A stretch of 64,000 nt of DNA, taken from positions 1-64,000 of the forward strand of contig CAIMRY010000029.1 of NCBI GenBank assembly GCA_903843965.1, read 5' to 3'. This document shows positions 54,241 to 61,948 of the stretch, piece after piece. The notes under the pieces are model-generated. The model was not told the DNA's origin. It worked only from the letters and a program-made list of their open reading frames with translations, and made no database searches. Source of the stretch: an uncultured delta proteobacterium. Its GTDB lineage: Bacteria; Desulfobacterota; Desulfovibrionia; Desulfovibrionales; Desulfovibrionaceae. The position numbers and the translations under genes are program-made. Each line of letters begins with the position of its first letter. Position 1 is the stretch's first letter.

Positions 54241-54648
54241 ATGGACATTCACACACTTTCAACGAGCATGATCAATCAGGCCACGGCAGCCGTCACCACC
54301 CAGAACACCCTGCCGGTGCAGCCGGTTCACGCGGACACGGCCAACAAGCCGAATGGAAGCGATTCCGTCAGCATCTCCACCGAGGCCCGCGTCAAGGCGG
54401 CCAGCATCCCGGCTGCGGCCAGCAGCAGCAGTTCCAGCGCCGCGCAGGGCACAGACGACACCCTGGCCAGGCGCATCACCAAGCTCCAGAAGGAACTCCA
54501 GCGGGAGCAGGGCTCCAGCGAGTCCGCTGAAGAAAAGGCCGGGCAATTGACCGCCCTGCGCGGCCAGATCCGGCAGCTGCAGAACCAGCAGAAGGGCAAC
54601 GTAGCCGACGCCGCCACGACCTTCAAGATCAAGAACGTCGTCACCTAG
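54241..54648 (+). CDS. FlxA-like protein
   Basis: A 135-residue protein; GGGAGGGG precedes ATG 54241. The middle is Ser/Ala-rich (AASSSSSSAAQGTDD). The C-terminal half is a coiled coil, LARRITKLQKELQREQ then QLTALRGQIRQLQNQQ, as in the FlxA-like family. FlxA of E. coli is a flagellar-regulon protein of unknown function. The motility link here is supported by a possible sigma-28 promoter and a flagellar rod-like gene 1 kb away. Confidence 0.65.
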   Translation: MDIHTLSTSMINQATAAVTTQNTLPVQPVHADTANKPNGSDSVSISTEARVKAASIPAAASSSSSSAAQGTDDTLARRITKLQKELQREQGSSESAEEKAGQLTALRGQIRQLQNQQKGNVADAATTFKIKNVVT

Positions 54649-55302
54649 GCCTGTCGCCCATGACCGGAGCACAGAGCCCCTGCGCGGATGCCCAAAAGCC
54701 CGCGCAGGGGTGAACCTGCGTCCAGCGCCAGCCTGAACGCTGCGCACCCTCCCCCGCTGTCCTGGCCATGAACTCCCTGTTGTCCACGGAATTGCCCGCT
54801 GTGCGCCGCACACACTGAAAACGCGCCGCACGGGCCGTGTCCGGCGGCCTGGCCAGCGCTTGTGGCCCGACGCGTGTCAACACGCGGCGGCGTGGGCATC
54901 TCGCCGAAGCCCTCCGCCTGAAGCGTGACGGAACCGCGTCCGCGCGCCCTGGCCTGGCGGCCCGGACACAGGCGGCCGGAGACCCATATCACCGCGCCCC
55001 CGGCAGCGGCCATGCGGAACGCGGGCGGCGGCTCAAACAGGCGCGCCGCGACCGGACAATCAGGCAATATCCCCAGCGCTGGCGCACATCAGGTCGCCGA
55101 CTCGCACCCGCCGCGCCCGACGCGGCAGGGCAGGCTCAAGGCGATTTCCGGCCCGGCGATGCCAGGCACGGGCTCGCGCGGCTGTTGCCAACCAGCGCCA
55201 GGATGACTATGCTTGAACCTTCGCCGGACAGACCCCACACGCAAACCAGTCCCCCAGGCCAGCTCAAGCCCGGCCAGGGGCCGAAATACCAGGAGATGCG
55301 CC
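54649..55302 (+). other. Gene-poor stretch before rubredoxin
   Basis: About 650 bp. A perfect inverted repeat, CCCCTGCGCG with CGCGCAGGGG, lies at 54677-54710 without a T-tail. It may end the FlxA-like transcript. The open frames in the remainder are GC-rich and have no ribosome site or protein-like composition. I see no RNA gene. Confidence 0.55.
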
Positions 55303-55467
55303 ATGCGCTACGCTTGCCTGCGCTGCGGCTACGTGTACGATCCCAAGAAAGGCGACCCGGAAAACGGCGTGCCGCAAGGTACCCCGGGCGTCGAGCTGCC
55401 TGAGGAATGGGTGTGCCCCAACTGCAAGACCAGCCAGGACGAGTTCGCCAGATTGGAGGAGAACTAA
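55303..55467 (+). CDS. Rubredoxin
   Basis: A 54-residue iron protein. The Fe(Cys)4 ligands are Cys5, Cys8, Cys38 and Cys41 (CLRCGYVYDP and CPNCKTSQDEF), with the usual aromatic core. AGGAGA precedes ATG 55303. It shuttles electrons in the cytoplasm, in sulfate reducers often to superoxide reductase or rubredoxin-oxygen oxidoreductase. Neither partner gene is adjacent; instead two tiny membrane peptides follow. Confidence 0.95.
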   Translation: MRYACLRCGYVYDPKKGDPENGVPQGTPGVELPEEWVCPNCKTSQDEFARLEEN

Positions 55468-55468
55468 G

Positions 55469-55564
55469 GTGCCGGATCAGGCGCTGTTCCCCCTGGCGGC
55501 TTTGGCTGCGGCGGCTGCCTTCGGCCTGCTGTACTGGAGGCTGCGCGGACGCTGCGCGCCCTGA
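55469..55564 (+). CDS. 31-residue single-span membrane peptide
   Basis: A GTG at 55469 one base past the rubredoxin stop, with GGAGGAG upstream inside the rubredoxin end. The peptide is one hydrophobic helix (FPLAALAAAAAFGLLYW) followed by a basic tail (RLRGRCAP), so a cytoplasmic C-terminus is expected. No family is known. Tight spacing and SD support translation. Confidence 0.5.
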   Translation: MPDQALFPLAALAAAAAFGLLYWRLRGRCAP

Positions 55565-55633
55565 ATGCTCATGTATGCGGCGGTCGCCGCAGGAATCGCC
55601 GCCTACGCGCTCTTGAAGGGCCTGACGCGCTGA
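55565..55633 (+). CDS. 22-residue single-span membrane peptide
   Basis: ATG 55565 directly abuts the TGA of the previous micro-ORF. The peptide (MYAAVAAGIAAYALLKGL) is a single short helix with a GxxxA-type face suited to helix packing. The two peptides could form a pair or bind a larger membrane partner. Evidence is position and hydrophobicity only. Confidence 0.4.
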   Translation: MLMYAAVAAGIAAYALLKGLTR

Positions 55634-55666
55634 CCGGCGTCCGCTCCCGGCCCGACTACGCCCCAC

Positions 55667-56077
55667 CTACGCCATAATGTCCAGGATGCGCCCGGTCATG
55701 CCGTCCTGGGCGCCGATGGCCGCGAGGTTGGCCGAATAGGCGCGGTCCACCTGGATCAGGTCGACCATGTCGCGGGTGATGTCCGCGCCGCTGCCCAACG
55801 CGGCGGAGGCACCCGGATGGATCGCTCCGCCCTCACCGCCCTCACCGTCCGTGGCGCGGTTTGCAGAAGCCCTGGACGAGCCCGAGTACGCATCATAGGC
55901 GTTGGAGCTCAGCTCCACCACATCGGCCACGCGCACGCCCCGACCGCCAGCGCCGTCCTCCAGGTCCGCGCGCACGGGCCGGTAGTTCTCGGTGCTGGAG
56001 TTGGCGATGTTGTCCGCCGCGGCCAGGGCCGAAACATCCAGGGCCGAAAGTGCCTGCACGTTCGGGCTGATGTCCAT
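55667..56077 (-). CDS. Flagellar basal-body rod-like protein (FlgC-like)
   Basis: A 136-residue protein. GAAGGGGG lies before ATG 56077. The N-terminal helix LSALDVSALAAADNIANSSTENYRP follows the rod/hook pattern (N-I-A-N-x-x-T-x-x-Y), and the C-terminal helix DMVDLIQVDRAYSANLAAI follows the FlgC/FlgG end pattern. A Gly/Ser-rich centre replaces a larger domain. It lies outside a flagellar operon, so it may be a secondary FlgC or a dedicated variant. Confidence 0.7.
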   Translation of the reverse strand: MDISPNVQALSALDVSALAAADNIANSSTENYRPVRADLEDGAGGRGVRVADVVELSSNAYDAYSGSSRASANRATDGEGGEGGAIHPGASAALGSGADITRDMVDLIQVDRAYSANLAAIGAQDGMTGRILDIMA

Positions 56078-56177
56078 GCTTTCGCCCCCTTCGCCCCTTT
56101 CGACTCTTTCGCCCCGTGTGGGCTACGCGGGCCTTTGCGGCTCCACAGGCCCCTCGGAGAGGCCCTATGGGATGTCT

Positions 56178-57002
56178 TTACGCTTTCCGCACGGGACTTT
56201 CAATGGTCGCCTGGGCCGAGTGCCCGTGGATGGACTCAAAGGCCTCCACCTCCACCCGGAACCAGGTGATGCGCGGGTGCTCGGACAGGCCCTTGGCCGC
56301 CGTGCGCACCACATCCTCCACAAAGGCCGGGTTGGCGAAGGCCGTCTCGGTGACGTACTTCTCGTCCTCGCGCTTGAGCAGGGTGTAGACCCGGGACGAG
56401 CCCGAACCCTCGGCGATCTCGATCAGATCCTCCAGCCAGAGAAAGCCCTTGAACTTTGCCAGGATGCGCACGCTGGCCCGCTGGCTGTGCGCGCCCTCGT
56501 CGCTGATGGCCTTGGAGCAGGGGCACACGGTCATCACCGGCACGTCCACGCCCAGGGTGAAGTCCAGCTTGCCGTCCTCCCAGGCCCCGACCACGGAGCA
56601 GGGATAGCCCATGAGCCCCTTGGCCTTGCTGACCGGCGAGGACTGGCGCAGGAAATACAAGAAGTCGAAGCGGGCGTAGGAGCGCCGGGCCTCCAGCCGC
56701 AGGGCCATGTCCGAGAGCAGCTTCTCCATGGACGAGCGCGACAGCTCCTCGCCCCAGTTCTCCAGCGCCTCCACAAAGCGGCTCATGTGCGTGCCCTTGA
56801 AGGCCGCAGGCAGGTCCACGGACAGGTCCAGGCGGGCCACGGTGTGCTGTCGGCCGGACTCGCGGTCGCGCACGACCACGGGCAGGCGCAGATCTTTCAC
56901 GCCCACGTGGTCGATGGGCAGCTGCACCGTGGCCGGGTGCTTCTGCACGTCCTCCATCTCGACGGGCGCTTCAGGAGGCGTCTGGCCGGGCGCATGGGCC
57001 AT
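56178..57002 (-). CDS. folE2: GTP cyclohydrolase FolE2 (type IB)
   Basis: A 274-residue enzyme converting GTP to 7,8-dihydroneopterin triphosphate for folate and related pathways. Family marks are [48 protein letters not shown] with the metal-binding cysteine, and a conserved C-terminal IHGHSA. Type IB enzymes accept several metals and often replace zinc-dependent FolE when zinc is short. The ATG at 57002 overlaps the nikR stop by one base (TGATG), so it is translated together with a nickel regulator. Confidence 0.92.
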   Translation of the reverse strand: MAHAPGQTPPEAPVEMEDVQKHPATVQLPIDHVGVKDLRLPVVVRDRESGRQHTVARLDLSVDLPAAFKGTHMSRFVEALENWGEELSRSSMEKLLSDMALRLEARRSYARFDFLYFLRQSSPVSKAKGLMGYPCSVVGAWEDGKLDFTLGVDVPVMTVCPCSKAISDEGAHSQRASVRILAKFKGFLWLEDLIEIAEGSGSSRVYTLLKREDEKYVTETAFANPAFVEDVVRTAAKGLSEHPRITWFRVEVEAFESIHGHSAQATIESPVRKA

Positions 57003-57421
57003 CAGCCGATCTCCTGGCCGGTGGTGGTGAGCACCAGATGCCCGTGCTTCACGCCCTTGGTGGAGATGAGCTTCTGGCCCAGGGCCTTGATCGTCTGGGC
57101 CGGGCCTTTGAGCGCCAGGACCTCCAGGCAGTTGTCGTGGTCCAGGTGCACGTGCATGGTGCACAGGATGGCGTCGTGGCTGTCGTGCTGGATCTCGGTC
57201 AGCTTCTGGGCCAGGCCGCTCTGGTGGTGGTCGTAGACCAAGGTCAGGGTGCCGGCCACCTCGCCGTCGTCGTTCTCCCACTGGCGCTGCACCAGCATGC
57301 TGCGGATGAGGTCGCGGATGGCCTCGGACCGTGTCTGGTAGCTCTTCTCCTTGCACAAGAGGTCGAACTTGTCCAAGAGGTCCGAGTCTAGCGACACGCC
57401 GAAACGGATAGTCTCTCCCAT
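57002..57421 (-). CDS. nikR: Nickel-responsive regulator NikR
   Basis: A 139-residue ribbon-helix-helix repressor. The N-terminus [16 protein letters not shown] is the DNA-binding part, and the C-terminal ACT-like domain has the high-affinity nickel ligands His79, His90, His92 and Cys98. These lie exactly three residues beyond the E. coli His76, His87, His89 and Cys95. It is coupled to folE2 rather than to a nickel transporter. Targets probably include nickel uptake and perhaps its own operon. Confidence 0.93.
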   Translation of the reverse strand: MGETIRFGVSLDSDLLDKFDLLCKEKSYQTRSEAIRDLIRSMLVQRQWENDDGEVAGTLTLVYDHHQSGLAQKLTEIQHDSHDAILCTMHVHLDHDNCLEVLALKGPAQTIKALGQKLISTKGVKHGHLVLTTTGQEIG

Positions 57422-57457
57422 GATCTGGCTCCTTGTCCCGTCAGGTCTGTTCCGCTG

Positions 57458-58255
57458 TTATTTCCCGCAATTCCCGCGCGCAATCCGGCGGATGCGCACG
57501 TGCATGTCCTGCCCGCCCTGGGCCACGCGGCCGGAAAACGGGGTTGTGACGCTCCAGCCCAGCGCGGCCAAGCGCTCCCAGGCCGGGGCCGAAACGCTGC
57601 GCTCCGGGTCGGCTATCCAGGCCTCGCCGTCCGGGGCCAGGGCGTGGTCCAAAAGCGCGGCCACGGGCTCGAAAAAGCGCCGTTCGTAGAGGATGTCCGC
57701 GCCGAGCAGCAGATCCACGCTGCCAGGCGCAACCGCAGGCCTGCGCCAATCCATGACCGCGAACAGGGGCGCGGCGTTGCCGCCGAGCAGTTCCCGGTTC
57801 AGGGCGGCGTTGTGCCGGGCATAGGCCAGGGCCTCGGGCTCGTAGTCAAAGGCCAGCACCCGGCCGCCCATGCTGGCCGCCACCAGGGCGCTCAGGCCCA
57901 GACCGCAGCCCGCGTCCAGGCAGGACCGCCCGCGCACGCGCTCCGGGTTGCGGGCCGCAAAGCGCGCCAGGAGCACTGCCGCTGGCCACAGCTCCACCCA
58001 GTAGGGCAGGCGCTCATCCTCGTCCCAGCCGGATTGTGCGCCGGATTGTGCGCCGGACTGGTCGCCGGACTGGTCGCCCTCGCCCATGGCCGCCCACAGG
58101 CTCTCCAGGTCCGCCGGGCGGGCCAGCCGCCATAGGCGGCCCTCGACCTCGGCTTCGACTATTTCGGCCTTGGTGATCTCGGGGCCGGGCAGGCCGGGAG
58201 CGCCGCCGCCAGGGGCGGCACAGGAGGGGCAAGGAGGTGCGGGCAGTTGCGTCAT
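57458..58255 (-). CDS. Class I SAM-dependent methyltransferase
   Basis: A 265-residue protein. The SAM motif CLDAGCGLGLSALVA is near residue 118, and DLLLGADILYERRFF is the lysine-methyltransferase-like (METTL/Nnt1) pattern. Between residues 65 and 80 is a repeated GDQSG, GDQSG, AQSG, AQSG block. The ATG at 58255 follows GAAGG. The nearest function is protein-lysine or small-molecule methylation; the substrate is unknown. Confidence 0.8.
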   Translation of the reverse strand: MTQLPAPPCPSCAAPGGGAPGLPGPEITKAEIVEAEVEGRLWRLARPADLESLWAAMGEGDQSGDQSGAQSGAQSGWDEDERLPYWVELWPAAVLLARFAARNPERVRGRSCLDAGCGLGLSALVAASMGGRVLAFDYEPEALAYARHNAALNRELLGGNAAPLFAVMDWRRPAVAPGSVDLLLGADILYERRFFEPVAALLDHALAPDGEAWIADPERSVSAPAWERLAALGWSVTTPFSGRVAQGGQDMHVRIRRIARGNCGK

Positions 58256-58348
58256 GGCCTTCACGCACGGGAATATGCACCAATATGGCGCAAGGAGTCA
58301 ACGTTTCGTAACACGAACAGCGGCCTTTGCTGCGGCAGGCCAGCCGCC

Positions 58349-59143
58349 TCACCAGTCCGAGGAGCCGCCGCCGCCGCCAAAGTCGCCGCCGCCGCCGGAA
58401 AAGCCGCCGTCGCCGCCGCCGCCAGAGCCGCCGCCGAATCCGCCCCCGCCGCCGCCCCGGCCCCGGAAGATGCTGGAAAGGATGCCGAGCAGCAACCCGA
58501 GGAAGAAGGACGAGTTGTTGCCGCCAGCTCCGCCGTAGCGCGAGGAGTTGCGCCGGACATAGGCCACGCCCAGCAGCACGGCCACGAAGAGGAGCACCAG
58601 CGTGAACACCGTCATGCCGTCGGGCGCGGGCGCGGGCCGGGGCGCGACCGCCTGGCCTTCGCCCGGAGCGTCGCCCAGGGCCTGGCGGATGGTGGCCACG
58701 GTCTGCACCAGCCCCGGCCCGTAACGCCCGGCCTTGAAGTTCGGGGTCGTGATCTGCAGCTGGATGCGCTTGCACAGGATGTCCGGCAGCTTGTCCTCAA
58801 TGCCCCGGCCCACCTCGAAGCGGACCTTGCGGTCGGCTGCGGCCACCAGGATGAGCACCCCGTTGTTCTTGTCCTTCTGCCCCACGCCCCACTCGCGCGC
58901 CACGCGGTTGGCATAGCCCGCGATGTCCTCGCCCTCCAGGCCGGGGATGGTCAGCACCACGATCTGGTTGCCGGTCTGCTCGGCATAGGCGCGCAAGGAT
59001 GCGCCCAGGGCGTCCTTCTCGCCTTGCGGCAGCAGCCGGGCCGTGTCCACCACCCACTGGCCGCCGTTTTGCGGCACGTCCAGCGCGCGCACCGCCGTGG
59101 CGGCCAGCAGCAGAAGCAGCAGGGCGAGGAAGAGCCGTCTCAT
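58349..59143 (-). CDS. TPM-domain membrane protein (YgcG family)
   Basis: A 264-residue exported and anchored protein. The signal peptide (LFLALLLLLLAATAVRA) is followed by a TPM domain (VPQNGGQWVVDTARLLPQGE, then GNQIVVLTIPGLEGEDI, DKNNGVLILVAAADRKVRFEVG) and one membrane helix near 180. The tail is a Gly/Ser-rich low-complexity end ending GGGSSDW. The TPM fold faces the periplasm and occurs beside LemA, as here (3 bp gap). It is likely linked to photosystem- or membrane-protein quality control in other taxa; the role here is unknown. Confidence 0.88.
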   Translation of the reverse strand: MRRLFLALLLLLLAATAVRALDVPQNGGQWVVDTARLLPQGEKDALGASLRAYAEQTGNQIVVLTIPGLEGEDIAGYANRVAREWGVGQKDKNNGVLILVAAADRKVRFEVGRGIEDKLPDILCKRIQLQITTPNFKAGRYGPGLVQTVATIRQALGDAPGEGQAVAPRPAPAPDGMTVFTLVLLFVAVLLGVAYVRRNSSRYGGAGGNNSSFFLGLLLGILSSIFRGRGGGGGGFGGGSGGGGDGGFSGGGGDFGGGGGSSDW

Positions 59144-59146
59144 GGC

Positions 59147-59761
59147 CTAGGACTTCTTGTCGGACCCGAAGCTGACCTTGGGCGCGGACTTGGCGGCTTC
59201 CTCGGCCTGGAAGACCTCGCGCTTATTGATGTTCGCCATGAGCGAGTTGACCAGGCTGCCGGGGAAGGTGCGGATCTTGATGTTCAGCGCGGTGGCGGCC
59301 TTGTTGTAGTTGTCGCGCTCAATCTTGATGCGGTTCTCCGTGCCCTCAAGCTGGGTCATGAGCTCCACGAAGTGCGCGTCGGCCTTGAGCTCCGGGTACT
59401 TCTCGCTGACCACCATGAGCTTGCCCAGGGCTGCGGAGAGCTGCCCCTGGGCCTGGTTGAACTGGGCCAGCTTGTTCGGGTCGGACATGGTGGAGGCGTC
59501 GAGCTTGACCTGCGTGGCCGAGGCGCGCGCGGCGATGACTGCGGTCAGGGTCTCCTTTTCGTGCGTGGCGTAGCCCTTCACCGTCTCCACCAGGTTGGGG
59601 ATGAGGTCCAGGCGGCGTTGCAGGGCGGAGTTCACCTGGCCGGTCATCTGGTCGCACTGGGCGTCCAGGGTGATGATGGCGTTGTTGGTGGAGACCAGGA
59701 ACATGCCGCCGAAGAGCAGCAGGGCCAAAAGGGCGAGTCCGGCGATGGCGATGGGTTTCAT
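59147..59761 (-). CDS. LemA-family protein
   Basis: A 204-residue protein with one N-terminal helix (GLALLALLLFGGMFLV) and a long helical domain. LemA signatures are RRLDLIPNLVETVKGYATHEKETL and ENRIKIERDNYNKAATALNIKIRTFPGSL. It lies immediately upstream of the TPM gene, the standard LemA-TPM pair. The function in the envelope is not established. Confidence 0.92.
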   Translation of the reverse strand: MKPIAIAGLALLALLLFGGMFLVSTNNAIITLDAQCDQMTGQVNSALQRRLDLIPNLVETVKGYATHEKETLTAVIAARASATQVKLDASTMSDPNKLAQFNQAQGQLSAALGKLMVVSEKYPELKADAHFVELMTQLEGTENRIKIERDNYNKAATALNIKIRTFPGSLVNSLMANINKREVFQAEEAAKSAPKVSFGSDKKS

Positions 59762-60235
59762 TTTGTTTTTCTCCTGTGGGGTTGGCGGCCGGGTGCGGCT
59801 CGCCAGATTGGCGCAGAATGCGCATGCCGGGCCGATCTGTCAACCCCGGCCTGCGGGTCGGCTTGCGGGTCGGTCGACGAGTCGGTCTGCGGGACGATCC
59901 GCAGACGCGCCAGGGCCGAGCGCCCGCGCCTTCCCTTGCCAGGGGCTGCGGGGCTTTGCGCCGCACGGACTCACCAGAGCCCAGAGTCCATCATCGGGAT
60001 CGCGCAGCGTTCAAGAATATAGTTGAGGACGCACAGCGTCCAGGGAGCACCTTTGAAGACACGATGCCGGGCGCGGAAATCAGGGGGCTGCACCCCGGAC
60101 AGTGCCATTCAAGTTGGGTGTGTGCAGACGGTCGTGTCGGGGGGGCAATGCGCGGACATCCTGAGAAGGCGGACCTGCTGCGGCGCTTCCAGGGGCTGAC
60201 CGGGCGGAGCGCCTGCGGGCAGATATTTTCCGCTC
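59762..60235 (-). other. Intergenic region without recognisable gene
   Basis: About 470 bp between LemA and the PilZ gene. Short imperfect direct repeats with CGGTC/CGGGTCGG occur around 59855-59895. No gene or RNA can be supported. The LemA promoter should be here. Confidence 0.55.
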
Positions 60236-61111
60236 TCACTCGTTGGCGAGCTTTTCGCGGTAGTAGTCCAGGTTCCACTTGAAGATGAACTTGCCCAGGC
60301 CGCTGACCTCGTCGAGCTTGAGCGGGCACCAGACGAGCTTGTTGTGCTCGTTCAGGCCGCCTTCCGCCACGAACTCAAAACCCAGGCCGACCTCGTCCTT
60401 GGTCTTGCTTTCAAGGATGTTGCGCAGGGTGGTGTTGACCCAGAAGGGCGTGGCCGGGCTCTTCACCTGGGACACGGCCGTGAAGTAGATGGAAAAGCCA
60501 GCGCCCTTGCGCAGCCCGATCAAGGCCTTGTGCATCATGACCTTGGGCACCAGCAGCCCCAGACCCTTGGCCGAGATGTTGCTCAGCCGCAGCCCGCGCT
60601 TGGCGTCCCGTTCGCTGTTCAAAAGCGGGGACCTGGTGGCGATGATGACGCCCGGCGGCAGTTCGTTCCAAAGCTTGATCAGCGGCACCTTGGTCTCGTC
60701 CACAATGACCCGCACACTACGGCGACGCTGGGCGCTCTTGATGGATTCCGGGAGCGTCAGGACGAGCAGCACCACGCCGCTGGACTGCTTCTTCATGGAC
60801 TGGACAGTGCTGGAGAAGGTGAGCAGCTGGCCGCCGCCCTCGCTCTCCCGGCCTTGGAGCATGATGAAGCAGGAACCCCCCCGGCCCTCCCAGGAGCTGG
60901 AGGCCCCCTCAAGGGATGTGGCCTCCACGGTGACGCCCAGTTCGTTGTAGTCGACAAGGGTGGCCGAGAGGTCCTTGATGCCTGCGGCGGCTTCGTCGAA
61001 CACAAGATTGAGCTTGACGCGCTGGTCGAGGATGACGCCAAGGTTCTCGTGCACTTGCTTGCGCTTGGTGGTGGCGTCTTCCGCGTCAGCGTCATTCCAG
61101 AGAGCGCACAT
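60236..61111 (-). CDS. PilZ-domain protein (YcgR-like)
   Basis: A 291-residue cytoplasmic protein. The ATG at 61111 (MCALWNDADAED) has GAGGTT ahead; a longer frame is open upstream. The PilZ c-di-GMP motif is visible in two parts: SAQRRRSVRV (RxxxR-type) and RLSNISAKGLGL (D/N-x-S-x-x-G) about 50 residues later. The N-terminal half is YcgR-N-like (LGVILDQRVKLNLVF). It probably senses c-di-GMP to brake the flagellum, though no motility gene is adjacent. Confidence 0.82.
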   Translation of the reverse strand: MCALWNDADAEDATTKRKQVHENLGVILDQRVKLNLVFDEAAAGIKDLSATLVDYNELGVTVEATSLEGASSSWEGRGGSCFIMLQGRESEGGGQLLTFSSTVQSMKKQSSGVVLLVLTLPESIKSAQRRRSVRVIVDETKVPLIKLWNELPPGVIIATRSPLLNSERDAKRGLRLSNISAKGLGLLVPKVMMHKALIGLRKGAGFSIYFTAVSQVKSPATPFWVNTTLRNILESKTKDEVGLGFEFVAEGGLNEHNKLVWCPLKLDEVSGLGKFIFKWNLDYYREKLANE

Positions 61112-61521
61112 AGCTGGAACCTCACAGAGCCTCGGAGGCCGTTCGTCATCCACGGGAACTCGTTTGGGATGGGCATGGTCTTGTGATGTATGATTCGTAT
61201 AAGAGCTACGCGAAAACAAGGCCAAGCACAAGGGATTCACAGACAAAAGTCAGGGGCGGAGACGCACCCAGGGCATGGGCGGAAAGCGCCAGCAACAGAA
61301 CTCCAGGCTTTTCTTTTCATCCGCCCGATTGTATATCAACCGGCGTGAGCGCGCGCAACGTGGGCTCGCGGTGTGCGGCAAGCCTGGCCGCATTTTCCCT
61401 ACGCACCCACTAGCGGTCAATGATTGCAGTCCGTTAGTGCATTTTTTTCACTGCAACCCAGGGAAGCCGAGCATCCATGATGCCCCCTGAAACCAACCTT
61501 CCCCCAAGGAGGACACCCCGC
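61112..61521 (+). other. Divergent promoter region of the PilZ gene and gcvH
   Basis: About 410 bp. A GCAGT / ACTGC inverted repeat lies near 61425-61455 with a T-run. I looked for a glycine riboswitch and did not find its conserved elements. Confidence 0.5.
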
Positions 61522-61911
61522 ATGATTCCCAAGGACCTCAAATACGCCAAGAGCCACGAGTGGGCCAAGATCGAGGGCACCGTCGCCACGGTCGGCATCA
61601 CCCATTTCGCCCAGGAGCAGCTGGGCGACCTGACCTACGTGGACCTGCCCAAGGTGGGCGCCACCGTCACCGCCGGGGCCGAGATGGGCTCGGTGGAGTC
61701 GGTCAAGGCCGCCAGCGAACTCTACTCGCCCGTCAGCGGCACCGTCACCGAGGTCAACGCCGCCCTGGAGGCCGCGCCCGAGGCCATCAACCAGGATCCG
61801 TACGGAACGGGCTGGATGATCAAGGTGAAGCTTGCAGGCGCGCCGACCGAGTTGGGCGGCCTGCTGGACGCAGCCGCCTACGAGCAGGTCTGCGCCGAGG
61901 AAGCCCACTAG
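61522..61911 (+). CDS. gcvH: Glycine cleavage system H protein
   Basis: A 129-residue lipoyl carrier. The ATG at 61522 has AAGGAGG at the right distance; an upstream ATG at 61477 has no such support. The lipoylated lysine is Lys62 in [10 protein letters not shown], in the usual beta-hairpin. It carries the aminomethyl group between P and T proteins. It is followed after 37 bp by gcvPA; no gcvT is seen in the window. Confidence 0.95.
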   Translation: MIPKDLKYAKSHEWAKIEGTVATVGITHFAQEQLGDLTYVDLPKVGATVTAGAEMGSVESVKAASELYSPVSGTVTEVNAALEAAPEAINQDPYGTGWMIKVKLAGAPTELGGLLDAAAYEQVCAEEAH

Positions 61912-61948
61912 CCGCCACAGCGGCCGCACATTCCGCAAGGAGACAACC

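Noticed and set aside
54837-55403. 188-residue frame before and across rubredoxin
   Set aside because: It overlaps rubredoxin in another frame, is Arg/Ala/Pro-rich and has no ribosome site.
59855-59895. Short CGGTC-type repeats as an operator array
   Set aside because: Units are irregular in length and spacing, and GC-rich composition alone could give them.
61112-61521. Glycine riboswitch before gcvH
   Set aside because: The position is attractive, but the conserved aptamer segments and paired stems were not found.
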